Below, piece by piece: positions 17,028 to 26,277 of a stretch of 64,000 nucleotides of DNA; position 1 is the stretch's first letter, and each line of letters opens with the position of its first letter. Source of the stretch: Pseudomonas sivasensis. Its GTDB lineage: Bacteria > Pseudomonadota > Gammaproteobacteria > Pseudomonadales > Pseudomonadaceae. The translations under genes were made by a program, and so were the position numbers. The DNA lies in NCBI RefSeq assembly GCF_013778505.1, contig NZ_JAAOWU010000015.1, positions 115,196 through 179,195 on the forward strand, written 5' to 3'. The notes under the pieces were generated by a model. The model made no database searches. It saw only the letters and a list, made by a program, of their open reading frames with translations, and was not told where the DNA came from.

Positions 17028-18242
17028 TTACAGCTGACCGTCGCGGTCGCGAAAGCCCAGCAGATACAGCACACCATCCAACCCCAAGGTCGAAATCGCC
17101 TGCTTGGCCGATTGTTTGACCAATGGCTTGGCGCGGAACGCCACACCCAAACCGGCGATCGCCAGCATCGGCAAGTCATTCGCCCCGTCGCCGACCGCAA
17201 TGGTCTGCTCCAGACGCAAACCTTCCTTGTGTGCCAATTCCTTCAGCAGATCCGCCTTGCGCTGCGCGTCGACAATCGGCTCGACCGCGACGCCGGTCAC
17301 CTTGCCATCGACCACTTCCAGCTCGTTGGCGAACACATAGTCGATGCCCAGCTTTGCCTGCAATTGCTTGGCAAAGTAGGTGAAGCCGCCGGACAGGATC
17401 GCAGTCTTGTAACCCAGACGCTTGAGTTCTGCGAACAGGGTTTCGGCACCTTCCGTCAGGCGTAGCGAGGCGCCGATGGAGTCCAGTACGCTGACATCCA
17501 GGCCTTTGAGCAGTGCCAGGCGCTCCTTGAAGCTGGCGCGGAAGTCCAGCTCGCCGGCCATGGCGCGCTCGGTGATCGCGGAAACCTGCTCGCCCACGCC
17601 GGCGGCTTTGGCCAGTTCGTCGATGACTTCGGCTTCGATCAGCGTGGAGTCCATGTCGAATACCGCCAGGCGACGGTTACGACGGAACAGCGAATCTTCC
17701 TGGAACGCGATGTCGACATTCAGCTCCTGGGCCACGCTAAGGAATTCGGCGCGCAGGGCCTGCGGATCGGCCGGCTCGCCGCGAACGGAGAACTCGATGC
17801 AGCCCTTGCCCTGATCTGCCGGCGTGTCCAGCGGCATGCGCCCCGACAGACGGTCGATATGGTCGATATTCAAACCATACTGCGCGGTAATGGAGCTGAC
17901 GCGCTGCAGTTGTTCGGCGGTGACCTTGCGGGTCAGTAACGTGACGATATGGCGTTTCTTCCCTTGGCCAGCCACCCAATGCTGGTAGTCGTCTTCGGAA
18001 ACAGGGGTGAAACGCACCTGTTGATCCAGCTTATACGCCGTAAACAGGATGTCCTTGAGTACGGACGAGGCCTGTTCGGTGCTGGGGATTTCCACCAGGA
18101 TGCCGAACGACAGGGTGTCGTGGATCACTGCCTGGCCAATGTCGAGAATGTTCACACCACCCTGGGCCAGAACACCGGTAATGGCGGCGGTAAGACCCGG
18201 GCGGTCTTCACCGGTGATGTTAATCAGGACAATTTCGCGCAA
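17028..18242 (-). CDS. serB: Phosphoserine phosphatase SerB
   Basis: Last step of L-serine biosynthesis. The product has 404 residues. Two N-terminal ACT-like domains (INITGEDRPGLTAAI and KRHIVTLLTRKVTAEQL) are followed by a HAD phosphatase domain with motif I FDMDST (nucleophile D196, acid/base D198), SGGFTYFA and VGDGANDLPML. The start is a TTG at 18242 preceded by GGGGG; no ATG or GTG fits the conserved MREIVLIN N-terminus. It is divergent from the ytjB/smp-like gene, as in E. coli. Confidence 0.94.
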   Translation of the reverse strand: MREIVLINITGEDRPGLTAAITGVLAQGGVNILDIGQAVIHDTLSFGILVEIPSTEQASSVLKDILFTAYKLDQQVRFTPVSEDDYQHWVAGQGKKRHIVTLLTRKVTAEQLQRVSSITAQYGLNIDHIDRLSGRMPLDTPADQGKGCIEFSVRGEPADPQALRAEFLSVAQELNVDIAFQEDSLFRRNRRLAVFDMDSTLIEAEVIDELAKAAGVGEQVSAITERAMAGELDFRASFKERLALLKGLDVSVLDSIGASLRLTEGAETLFAELKRLGYKTAILSGGFTYFAKQLQAKLGIDYVFANELEVVDGKVTGVAVEPIVDAQRKADLLKELAHKEGLRLEQTIAVGDGANDLPMLAIAGLGVAFRAKPLVKQSAKQAISTLGLDGVLYLLGFRDRDGQL

Positions 18243-18375
18243 GGCGCACCCCCAGGCTGGAAAAAAACCGCATTCTACCCACTTTCAGTGACCATCGGGC
18301 ACAGCCAGCGCTTTGCCGGTCCTAGGCCTGTCGCTATACTGCGCGTCAACTTCACGGACCGAGAGCCGAGCGCAA

Positions 18376-19908
18376 GTGAACCGGCCCACGCCAGTAAAAA
18401 CCGATAACTTCTTCCTGCTGATCTTCCGGGCACTGCGCCACCGCCGTGTACCGATCGCATTACGCATCGCCAGCCATAACGTGATCCTGGTGGCCTTGGC
18501 CCTGGTGATCTATGCCTGCGTGATGGGTTTGCAGTTCAAACAGGCCATGCACGAGCAAGCCGACGCCCTGGGCGAGAGCTTGACGACCCAGACCGCCACC
18601 TCGGCGACTGAGCTGTTGGTGTCCAACGACATCCTCAGCCTCAACGTGCTGCTCAACAACCTGACCAAAAACCCGCTGGTGGCCCACGCCGCCATCTACA
18701 GCGTGGACAACCGGATCATGGCCGAAGCCGGGCAACGCCCGAAAAACGGCCTGCTGGGTGAAGCCGAAGGCCTGTACCAGAGCAACATCACGTTCCAGGA
18801 TGTGAAGGCCGGCCAACTGCGCATCAGCCTGGACATGCAGCAATTCCAGCAGCCGATGACCATCAGCCTGCAAAGCATGGGCATCCTCAGCGCAATCCTG
18901 CTGGCACTGGCCTTGGCCTTAAGCCTGCGGCTGGGTCGGCACATTTCTACGCCATTGATGCAACTGCGCATCTGGTTACGGGATATCGACGAACACACGC
19001 CAGCCACCGACCGCCAGGACGAAATCGGCGACCTCGCCCGCCAACTCCACGCCAGCTTCGCCCCGGAGCCAGTGGTTCGTGAAGTGGAGCCGGAACCTGA
19101 GTTCGACGACACCGATTACGACGACGAGCCCGAGTTTGAAGTGCGCGACCTGCGTGATCCTGGCTTCGACGAAAGCACCCCGGTGGCAGGCCTCAAGCCT
19201 GCAACACGCAAGGTCATCCAGGCTGAAGAAGACGAGCTGGACGATGAAGACCCGTTCGCCGACCTGCGCGACACCTCGGCCAACAGCCCGGCCGTCGCGC
19301 CGAAACCGGTACCTGCGAGGAACACCGAGCCCCAGCACAGCGCCGTATTGGCCGTGCAACTGGGTGCCCAGGACCAACTGCGCCGCCTGCCCCGCGCACG
19401 CCTGACGGAACTGCTGGAACGCTATCGCGACTGCCTCGACCAAGCGGCCTCGCTGTACCAGAGCGAACTGCACACCCTGAACGATGGCAGCACGCTGATG
19501 CTGTTCCACAGCGAAGACAGCGGCGAAGACTACCTGACCAACGCCATCTGCTGCGGCGAACTGCTGCGCGCCCTGGGCCATGCCCTGCAGATCGAAGTGG
19601 CGGACAGCGGCATCACCCTGCAACTGCAACTTGGCTTGACGGTAGGTGACGACCTGTTCGGCATGAGCCAGATCGATCTGCTGCTGACCGAAATCGCCCA
19701 AGACGCCCTGGCCCTGTCGCAACACAGCCGCAACCTGCTGCTGGTGGAGCGCAAGATCAGTGAAGACACGCTGATCCGCCAACGCGCTCGCATCCGACCG
19801 ATTGCCAGCCCTGAAGGCGCAAGCTGTGTGGAGCGGTTGATGGAGCCGTATCCCTCGATGCTTGAACGCCAGTTGGCGCGGATGCATGAGACTCGCTCCA
19901 AGCCCTGA
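18376..19908 (+). CDS. YtjB/SMP-like membrane protein with C-terminal cyclase-like domain
   Basis: Protein of 510 residues from a GTG start. The N-terminal part resembles YtjB/SMP: TM1 at 35-54, a periplasmic loop with SATELLVSNDILSLNVLLNN, TM2 at 169-187, then a HAMP-like stretch. The rest is unlike E. coli SMP. A very acidic linker (about 234-296) is followed by a region (323-500) whose strand-helix pattern recalls class III nucleotidyl cyclases (AVLAVQLG; LTELLERYRDCLDQ; LNDGSTLMLF; LQLGLTVGDDLFG). The two metal-binding Asp positions appear as Q and S, so catalysis is unlikely. The placement opposite serB matches E. coli smp-serB. Confidence 0.7.
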   Translation: MNRPTPVKTDNFFLLIFRALRHRRVPIALRIASHNVILVALALVIYACVMGLQFKQAMHEQADALGESLTTQTATSATELLVSNDILSLNVLLNNLTKNPLVAHAAIYSVDNRIMAEAGQRPKNGLLGEAEGLYQSNITFQDVKAGQLRISLDMQQFQQPMTISLQSMGILSAILLALALALSLRLGRHISTPLMQLRIWLRDIDEHTPATDRQDEIGDLARQLHASFAPEPVVREVEPEPEFDDTDYDDEPEFEVRDLRDPGFDESTPVAGLKPATRKVIQAEEDELDDEDPFADLRDTSANSPAVAPKPVPARNTEPQHSAVLAVQLGAQDQLRRLPRARLTELLERYRDCLDQAASLYQSELHTLNDGSTLMLFHSEDSGEDYLTNAICCGELLRALGHALQIEVADSGITLQLQLGLTVGDDLFGMSQIDLLLTEIAQDALALSQHSRNLLLVERKISEDTLIRQRARIRPIASPEGASCVERLMEPYPSMLERQLARMHETRSKP

Positions 19909-19925
19909 AGAACACCGCCAAACCA

Positions 19926-20018
19926 ATTGGGAGGGGGCTTACCCCCGACTGCGGAGCATCAGTTAGCACATCATTAACTGAACCAACGCTACCAGGGACA
20001 AGCCCCCCTTCCACACTT
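19926..20018. repeat. Degenerate REPIN
   Basis: Two inverted but worn copies of the REP core (TTGGGAGGGGGCTTACCCCC and GGGACAAGCCCCCCTTCCAC) lie about 50 nt apart. The inner part (TCAGTTAGCACATCATTAACTGA) can also pair. It sits in the 3' flank of the ytjB/smp-like gene. Confidence 0.8.
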
Positions 20019-20049
20019 GATCTGCGCCGTGACTTATATCTCCACAAAC

Positions 20050-20080
20050 AAAAAGGCCCGCTAAGTCAGCGGGCCTTTTT
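20050..20080. terminator. Bidirectional rho-independent terminator
   Basis: A perfect 13-bp stem, AAAAAGGCCCGCT / AGCGGGCCTTTTT, with a 5-nt loop. Flanking A and T tracts allow termination of both the ytjB/smp-like transcript (+) and the pqiC transcript (-), whose stops lie on either side. Confidence 0.92.
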
Positions 20081-20098
20081 TGTTGAAGCTGTTTCAGA

Positions 20099-20809
20099 TC
20101 AGAACCTGAACACTTCCATATCCGTACGAATGGGCGTAGCCATCGGCATCTTCGGCTTCTGCGGCTCTGCTGGCTTGGCCTGTACCGCCGGAGCTTGCTT
20201 GCGCGGCGCCTCGGCAATCGGCGGCTGGTTAGCCAGTGGTTTGAGGGCCACCGACAACTGCTGTGCCAAGTGCTGCAACAGCACGCCCTGGGCCTGGACC
20301 TGGGATGCCGTGGAACCGGTGTGTTCTTCCTGCAGGTGCACGATACGGTTATCGCGCACCTGGCCACGACGGTCGATCAAGCGCCACTGTGCATCCAGGA
20401 TTGCCGGTTGCGACACACCCGAGTCGAGGCGCGTAATGGTCAGTAGCACCTGCACATCCGGGCTGAAACCCGTCGGTGCGGGTGCCAGTACCACGCGCTG
20501 GCTATCGAGATGGCCCGCGACTTGGCGCAATACCAACTGGTTGATATCCGAAGACAGGCTACCCGCCCAACGACCATCGGTGGAACCTTGCAGGCTACCG
20601 TCATTCTGACGCTGCAGCAGGGTTTCGCGTTGCAGGTAGTCGGCAACGACCACCGGGCCCAGCAGAACTGCCATACCGGCACTTTGTGCAGGTTGCGCCG
20701 GACTTCCGCTGTCCAGCTGGTACAGCGACACCGGTTGGTGTGTGCTGCAACCCGCCAACCCCAAAAGGCCAGCGAGCATCAAAAATAAAGGAAGGCGTGG
20801 AGCAGTCAT
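20099..20809 (-). CDS. PqiC-family (ABC-type transport auxiliary) lipoprotein
   Basis: Predicted outer-membrane lipoprotein of 236 residues. The signal peptide ends in the lipobox LGLAGC with Cys21. The body (VSLYQLDSG; VLLGPVVVADYLQRETLLQR; GRWAGSLSSDINQLVLRQVAGHL) matches the PqiC/DUF330 family, the lipoprotein partner of MCE-type lipid transport systems. The C-terminal tail is rich in Pro, Lys and Ala. No pqiA/pqiB or mla genes lie nearby, so it is an orphan here. Two adjacent ATGs (20812 and 20809) are equally possible and neither has a strong ribosome-binding site. Confidence 0.78.
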   Translation of the reverse strand: MTAPRLPLFLMLAGLLGLAGCSTHQPVSLYQLDSGSPAQPAQSAGMAVLLGPVVVADYLQRETLLQRQNDGSLQGSTDGRWAGSLSSDINQLVLRQVAGHLDSQRVVLAPAPTGFSPDVQVLLTITRLDSGVSQPAILDAQWRLIDRRGQVRDNRIVHLQEEHTGSTASQVQAQGVLLQHLAQQLSVALKPLANQPPIAEAPRKQAPAVQAKPAEPQKPKMPMATPIRTDMEVFRF

Positions 20810-20943
20810 CATCCCATCCAGGTGGCTGCCACAAGGCGAACCACAATGTAATACTAAAAATAACCTAAACACGCTCGGCCACGCCGGCGCTGGAAAGGCC
20901 ATATCATCCGTGAATATGCGCCATGACTCCAGCGCCAAAGAGT

Positions 20944-20969
20944 CGATCTACGCTTTAAATCGTAGATCG
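20944..20969 (-). terminator. Hairpin downstream of parC
   Basis: CGATCTACG and CGTAGATCG form a 9-bp perfect stem with an 8-nt AT-rich loop, starting 17 nt after the parC stop. No long U tract follows, so it may be a weak terminator or an mRNA-end stabiliser. Confidence 0.45.
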
Positions 20970-20985
20970 AGGGCTCTAATACGCC

Positions 20986-23250
20986 TTAAACCGGCGTTTC
21001 CACCAGCAAAGCATCCACACGCTGGAAGCCGCGAGGCAGTTTATTACCGCGACGACCACGCTCGCCCTTGTAGTGTTCAAGGTCGTCAGGGCGCAATGAC
21101 AACGTGCGCTTGCCGGCCTGGAGCACCAGGGTGGAACCTTCCGGGATCACCGCGATGTCGGTCACGTACTCTTCGCGACTGGCCACCCGCTCCCCTGGAA
21201 TACCAATAATCTTGTTGCCCTTGCCTTTGCCCAGCTGGGGTAGATCGCTGATCTTGAACACCAGCAGACGCCCTTCGGTGGTCACCGACGCCAGCCAATT
21301 GCTCTCACGGTCATCTACCGGTCGCGGCAGGATCACCTTGGCGTTATTCGGCAGGCTCAACAACGCCTTGCCCGCCTTGTTCTTGGCCTGCAGGTCTTCA
21401 CCCTTGACCACAAACCCGTAACCGGCGTCGGAGGCGATGACGTACAGCGAGTCATCGTCCGGCAGCAGCACGCATTCAAAATTCGCCCCTGGTGGCGGCG
21501 TTAGACGCCCGGTCAACGGTTCGCCCTGCCCCCGTGCTGACGGCAAGGTGTGCGCCGGCACTGAATAGCTGCGTCCCGTGGAGTCGATAAACACCGCAAA
21601 CTGGTTAGAACGCCCGGCCGCGGCGGTTTTAAACCCATCACCCGCTTTGTACGACAAGCCAGTGGCGTCAATATCATGCCCCTTGGCAGAACGAACCCAA
21701 CCCTTTTCCGACAGAACGACGGTAATTTTCTCGTTTGGCAGCAGTTCGGTTTCTGTCAGCGCCTTCGCTTCAGCACGCTGCACGATTGGCGAACGACGGT
21801 CATCGCCGTAGGTTTCGGCGTCTTTGATCAGCTCGGTACGCACCAGCTTTTTCAGCTTGGCTTCGCTGCCCAACAGGGCTTGCAGCTTGGCTTGCTCCTT
21901 AAGCAACGCGTCTTGCTCGTCGCGCAGTTTCATTTCTTCCAGTCGCGCCAATTGACGCAAGCGGGTGTCGAGGATGTAGTCAGCCTGGATCTCGCTCAGC
22001 TCGAAGCGCGCGATCAATTCGGCTTTCGGGTGCTCGGCGGTACGGATGATGTGAATCACTTCATCCAGGTTGAGATAGGCAATCAGCAAGCCGTCCAACA
22101 GGTGCAGGCGGCGCTCGACCTTGTCCAAGCGGAATTGCAGGCGGCGACGAACGGTTTGTACGCGGAACTCCAACCACTCCACCAGCAGGTTGCGCAGGTT
22201 TTTCAGCTGCGGCTTACCGTCCAGACCGATGATGTTGATGTTGACCCGGTAGCTGGACTCAAGATCGGTACTGGCGAACAGGTGCTGCATCAGCACTTCG
22301 TGATCGACCCGGCTGTTGGTCGGGATGATCACGATACGGCATGGGTTTTCGTGGTCGGACTCGTCACGCAGGTCGGCGACCTGGGGCAGTTTCGACGGTT
22401 TGGCCTGCATCAGCGCAGCAATCTGCTCCAACACTTTGGCGCCCGACACCTGATGCGGCAGAGCGGTGACGATAATGTCGCCGTCCTCAATGTGGTACAC
22501 AGCGCGCATGCGCACCGAGCCCTTGCCGGTTTCGTACATCTTCAGCAGATCAGCGCGCGGCGTGATGATTTCCGCTTCGGTCGGGTAGTCCGGGCCCTGG
22601 ATATGCTCACAGAGCTGCTCGACGGTCGCCTTTGGCTCATCCAGCAAGCGTACGCAGGCGGTGGCGACTTCCCGCAGGTTGTGCGGCGGTACGTCGGTGG
22701 CCATGCCGACCGCGATACCGGTGGTGCCATTGAGCAGGATGTTCGGCAAACGTGCCGGCAACACCAGAGGCTCGTCCAGTGTGCCGTCGAAGTTCGGGCC
22801 CCAATCCGCAGTACCCTGGCCCAGTTCGCTGAGCAGCACTTCCGAGTAACGCGACAACCGCGCCTCGGTGTAACGCATCGCGGCGAAGGACTTGGGATCA
22901 TCCGGCGCACCCCAGTTACCCTGGCCGTCCACCAGCGTGTAGCGGTAGCTGAACGGTTGGGCCATCAGCACCATGGCCTCGTAGCACGCCGAGTCGCCAT
23001 GGGGGTGGAACTTACCCAGCACGTCACCGACGGTACGCGCCGATTTCTTGTGCTTGGAATCGGCATCCAGGCCCAACTCACTCATGGCGTAGATAATGCG
23101 CCGCTGTACGGGCTTGAGGCCGTCGCCGATATGCGGCAACGCGCGGTCCATGATCACGTACATGGAGTAGTTGAGGTAGGCATTTTCGGTGAAGTCAGCC
23201 AGCGACCGGCGTTCTACGCCGTCTAAGCTGTCTGCGAGGATGTCACTCAT
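20986..23250 (-). CDS. parC: DNA topoisomerase IV subunit A
   Basis: Decatenates daughter chromosomes with ParE. The product has 754 residues. The N-terminal breakage-reunion domain has the catalytic tyrosine in AMRYTEARLS (Y127). The quinolone-resistance-determining region HPHGDSACYEAM carries S87 and E91, the wild-type (susceptible-type) residues at the positions mutated in resistant pseudomonads. A coiled-coil region and a beta-pinwheel C-terminal domain follow. The ATG at 23250 gives MSDILADSLDGVERRSLADF. The gene follows the phytase-like gene on the same strand. Confidence 0.98.
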   Translation of the reverse strand: MSDILADSLDGVERRSLADFTENAYLNYSMYVIMDRALPHIGDGLKPVQRRIIYAMSELGLDADSKHKKSARTVGDVLGKFHPHGDSACYEAMVLMAQPFSYRYTLVDGQGNWGAPDDPKSFAAMRYTEARLSRYSEVLLSELGQGTADWGPNFDGTLDEPLVLPARLPNILLNGTTGIAVGMATDVPPHNLREVATACVRLLDEPKATVEQLCEHIQGPDYPTEAEIITPRADLLKMYETGKGSVRMRAVYHIEDGDIIVTALPHQVSGAKVLEQIAALMQAKPSKLPQVADLRDESDHENPCRIVIIPTNSRVDHEVLMQHLFASTDLESSYRVNINIIGLDGKPQLKNLRNLLVEWLEFRVQTVRRRLQFRLDKVERRLHLLDGLLIAYLNLDEVIHIIRTAEHPKAELIARFELSEIQADYILDTRLRQLARLEEMKLRDEQDALLKEQAKLQALLGSEAKLKKLVRTELIKDAETYGDDRRSPIVQRAEAKALTETELLPNEKITVVLSEKGWVRSAKGHDIDATGLSYKAGDGFKTAAAGRSNQFAVFIDSTGRSYSVPAHTLPSARGQGEPLTGRLTPPPGANFECVLLPDDDSLYVIASDAGYGFVVKGEDLQAKNKAGKALLSLPNNAKVILPRPVDDRESNWLASVTTEGRLLVFKISDLPQLGKGKGNKIIGIPGERVASREEYVTDIAVIPEGSTLVLQAGKRTLSLRPDDLEHYKGERGRRGNKLPRGFQRVDALLVETPV

Positions 23251-23323
23251 GCGGGCCTCATCATTGTTTGGTAAGGCGCAGCGGAAATGCCGCTGCGCTG
23301 AGTCAATTCAAGTGTTTGATCAT

Positions 23324-24319
23324 TCACGGCTGGGCACTCCAGCCGCCGACCGGGGCGGCAAAACGATAGACCACCGGGCGTTTTTCACCATCGGCGCGAG
23401 GGCCGAAGTTGTTGTCGATACCCAGCCATGCGCCTTCAGCATCAACCACAAGGGCTTCGGCAAGACCATAGGGCTGGGCATAACGCCGCTCGGGCGCCAG
23501 GGTTTCGTCGGCAAACGACCAGCACAGCTCGACCTTGGCGGTGACCGCATCGCGCCGGCAAATCTGGAACGCGTTGCGCTCCAGCGTAAACAGCTTGCCG
23601 TTGAACAGGGAGAGATCAGCGAAATCCTTGGACACGGGCTTGGCGTCGGTGAATTTAGCCGGTTGTACCTCCTGGCCGGCCTCACTTAACAACACGCAAG
23701 GGCCCTCACAACTCCACAGGCTTTGCCCACGCTTGATGGAAATTAAGCCACGCCGCTCACGCTCGGCCGCCAGCCAGATTTGATTGCCTTCAGGGTTCAC
23801 CGCCAAGCCTTCAAACAGCGCATTGAAGTGCAGCAACATGCCACTGGCCCGGGCCTCACGCACCATGCTTGGGGCAATCTTCAGCCATTCAGGTGCGCCG
23901 ATGGCAGGCACTTGCAGCACTGCCGCATGGGCTTCACTGACGATGTAGCGATTACCGGCAACATCGCAGCTGATGCCTTCAAAGTCCAGGTCGCCACCGC
24001 GAATAAACGAAGCAGCCGTGGTGCGCGAACGCAGCCCCCAAGGCAGACCGGACTCTGGCACGGGCGGCACTTCGATTTTCACCGTTTCGGCCTGCCAGGT
24101 CGGCGCGCTGATATCCAGCCGGTAGATCTGATCGTCGTCACGGTCGGAAACCGTCCACAGGTCCTTGCCGCACACAGCCAGACCCGACAAGTTGCCGCCG
24201 CGCATGCCATCCACCGGGTGCTCGGACACGAGTTTGAGCTCTGCTACGGGCGCAGCAACCACCGGGGTGGCCGCCAGCCCGCTCATCATCAGGATCGCCA
24301 GGACGACGCCTGTGCGCAT
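23324..24319 (-). CDS. Secreted phytase-like esterase domain protein
   Basis: Exported protein of 331 residues with a signal peptide (VVLAILMMSGLAATPVVAA) and the 'esterase-like activity of phytase' domain (PF13449 type): GNLSGLAVCGKDLWTVSDRDDDQIYRL, then GGDLDFEGISCDVAGNRYIVSE and FEGLAVNPEGNQIWLAAE. Such proteins are predicted beta-propellers; substrates are mostly unknown. It starts at the parE stop (shared base, TGATG), so translation is probably coupled to parE, and it ends 73 nt before parC. The four cysteines in the mature part could form disulfides. Confidence 0.78.
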   Translation of the reverse strand: MRTGVVLAILMMSGLAATPVVAAPVAELKLVSEHPVDGMRGGNLSGLAVCGKDLWTVSDRDDDQIYRLDISAPTWQAETVKIEVPPVPESGLPWGLRSRTTAASFIRGGDLDFEGISCDVAGNRYIVSEAHAAVLQVPAIGAPEWLKIAPSMVREARASGMLLHFNALFEGLAVNPEGNQIWLAAERERRGLISIKRGQSLWSCEGPCVLLSEAGQEVQPAKFTDAKPVSKDFADLSLFNGKLFTLERNAFQICRRDAVTAKVELCWSFADETLAPERRYAQPYGLAEALVVDAEGAWLGIDNNFGPRADGEKRPVVYRFAAPVGGWSAQP

Positions 24320-26223
24320 CAGCCCACCACCTCGGCCAGGTTGCCTTTGGATTCCAGCCAGGACTTGCGGTCCGGCGCGCGTTTCTTCGCCAGCAGCATG
24401 TCCATCATTTCCGAGGTGGCGGCGTAGTCTTCCAGGGTCAACTGCACGAGGCGCCGGGTGTTGGGGTCCATGGTGGTTTCACGCAATTGTGGCGGGTTCA
24501 TTTCACCCAGACCTTTGAATCGCGTGACCTGCGGCTTGCCACGTTTCTTCTCGGCCACCAGGCGGTCGAGGATGCCATCGCGCTCCGCTTCGTCCAGGGC
24601 ATAGAAAATCTCCTTGCCCAGGTCGATGCGATACAGCGGCGGCATGGCGACGTAGACGTGACCGGCATCCACCAACGGGCGGAAGTGCTGCACGAACAGG
24701 GCACAGAGCAACGTGGCGATGTGCAGCCCGTCGGAGTCGGCGTCGGCGAGGATGCAGATCTTGCCGTAACGCAGTTGGGCGATATCCGCAGAACCTGGGT
24801 CGACACCAATGGCCACGGCGATGTTGTGCACTTCCTGGCTGGCCAGGACTTCGCTGCCGTCGACTTCCCAAGTGTTAAGAATCTTGCCGCGCAACGGCAG
24901 GATCGCCTGGAATTCCTTATCCCGCGCTTGTTTGGCGGAACCGCCGGCGGAGTCACCCTCCACCAGGAACAGTTCGGAGCGCATCGGGTCCTGCCCCGCG
25001 CAATCGGCCAGTTTGCCTGGCAGTGCCGGGCCTTGGGTGATGCGCTTGCGTTCAACCTTCTTACTGGCTTTGAGGCGACGGCCGGCGTTATTGATCGCCA
25101 GTTCAGCCAAGGCCAAGCCAAGCTCAGGATGCTCGTTGAGCCACAGGCTGAAGGCGTCCTTAACCACACCAGAGACAAACGCCGCCGCCTCGCGGGACGA
25201 CAGACGCTCTTTGGTCTGGCCGGAGAACTGCGGTTCCTGCATTTTCATCGACAGCACGAACGCGATGCGCTCCCACACGTCTTCCGGCGCCAGCTTCACG
25301 CCGCGCGGCAGCAGGCTGCGGTATTCGCAGAATTCGCGCATGGCATCGAGCAGGCCCTGGCGCAAACCATTGACGTGGGTGCCGCCCTGAGCCGTGGGAA
25401 TCAGGTTGACGTAGCTTTCCTGCACGCTGTCGCCGCCCTCGGGCAACCACAGCAGCGCCCAGTCGACGGCTTCTTTATTGCCGGCCAGACTGCCGCAAAA
25501 CGGCTCGTTGGGCAGGCGCTCGAAGTCGCTGACGGAATCTTCCAGATAAGAGCGCAGGCCGTCTTCGTAATGCCACTCGACCTTCTCACCGGTGCCTTTG
25601 TCTTCAAAGGTCACCAGCAGGCCCGGGCACAACACGGCCTTGGCCTTGAGTACGTGTTTGAGGCGGCTGATGGAGAATTTCGGCGAATCGAAGTATTTCG
25701 GGTCCGGCGCGAAGTACACGCTGGTACCGGTATTGCGCTTGCCCACAGTGCCGATCACTTCGAGGTCGGTGGCTTTGTAGCCATCGGCGAAGGTCATCTG
25801 GTACTCGTTGCCGTCGCGCTTGACCTTGACCCGCACCAGCGTCGACAGGGCGTTGACCACGGAAATACCCACACCGTGCAAGCCACCGGAAAACTGGTAG
25901 TTCTTGTTGGAGAACTTACCGCCGGCGTGCAGCTTGGTGAGGATCAGCTCGACGCCTGACACGCCCTCTTCCGGGTGAATGTCCACGGGCATGCCGCGAC
26001 CATCGTCGGACACTTCGAGGGAGTGGTCAGCGTGGAGAATGACGTGCACCGACTTCGCGTGCCCGGCCAAGGCTTCGTCAACGCTGTTGTCGATGACTTC
26101 CTGGGCGAGGTGATTCGGCCGGCTGGTGTCGGTGTACATGCCGGGGCGTTTGCGCACCGGGTCGAGGCCCGAGAGGACTTCGATGGCGTCGGCGTTATAA
26201 GAGCTAGCGCTGGGAGTGGCCAT
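24319..26223 (-). CDS. parE: DNA topoisomerase IV subunit B
   Basis: ATPase subunit of topoisomerase IV. The product has 634 residues. GHKL ATPase motifs: EVIDNSVDEALAG, DDGRGMPVDIH and GGLHGVGISVVNALS. The Toprim domain shows EGDSAGGSAKQARD and later DADSDGLHIATLL. The C-terminal MNPPQLRETTMDP stretch is typical of type IIA enzymes. ParE rather than GyrB is supported by the size (no 160-residue Toprim insert) and by the yqiA-cpdA-yqiB-nudF neighbourhood. Confidence 0.97.
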   Translation of the reverse strand: MATPSASSYNADAIEVLSGLDPVRKRPGMYTDTSRPNHLAQEVIDNSVDEALAGHAKSVHVILHADHSLEVSDDGRGMPVDIHPEEGVSGVELILTKLHAGGKFSNKNYQFSGGLHGVGISVVNALSTLVRVKVKRDGNEYQMTFADGYKATDLEVIGTVGKRNTGTSVYFAPDPKYFDSPKFSISRLKHVLKAKAVLCPGLLVTFEDKGTGEKVEWHYEDGLRSYLEDSVSDFERLPNEPFCGSLAGNKEAVDWALLWLPEGGDSVQESYVNLIPTAQGGTHVNGLRQGLLDAMREFCEYRSLLPRGVKLAPEDVWERIAFVLSMKMQEPQFSGQTKERLSSREAAAFVSGVVKDAFSLWLNEHPELGLALAELAINNAGRRLKASKKVERKRITQGPALPGKLADCAGQDPMRSELFLVEGDSAGGSAKQARDKEFQAILPLRGKILNTWEVDGSEVLASQEVHNIAVAIGVDPGSADIAQLRYGKICILADADSDGLHIATLLCALFVQHFRPLVDAGHVYVAMPPLYRIDLGKEIFYALDEAERDGILDRLVAEKKRGKPQVTRFKGLGEMNPPQLRETTMDPNTRRLVQLTLEDYAATSEMMDMLLAKKRAPDRKSWLESKGNLAEVVG

Positions 26224-26277
26224 GGGGTCTCGTCGTGAGTCGTTCGATTAAAAAGTAACCTGCGGTTTTCAAGGCAA

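Noticed and set aside
21676..23226. 516-codon open frame antisense to parC
   Set aside because: Codon mirror of parC with no recognisable domain or ribosome-binding site.
24487..25959. 490-codon open frame antisense to parE
   Set aside because: GC-driven shadow; parE is certain on the opposite strand.
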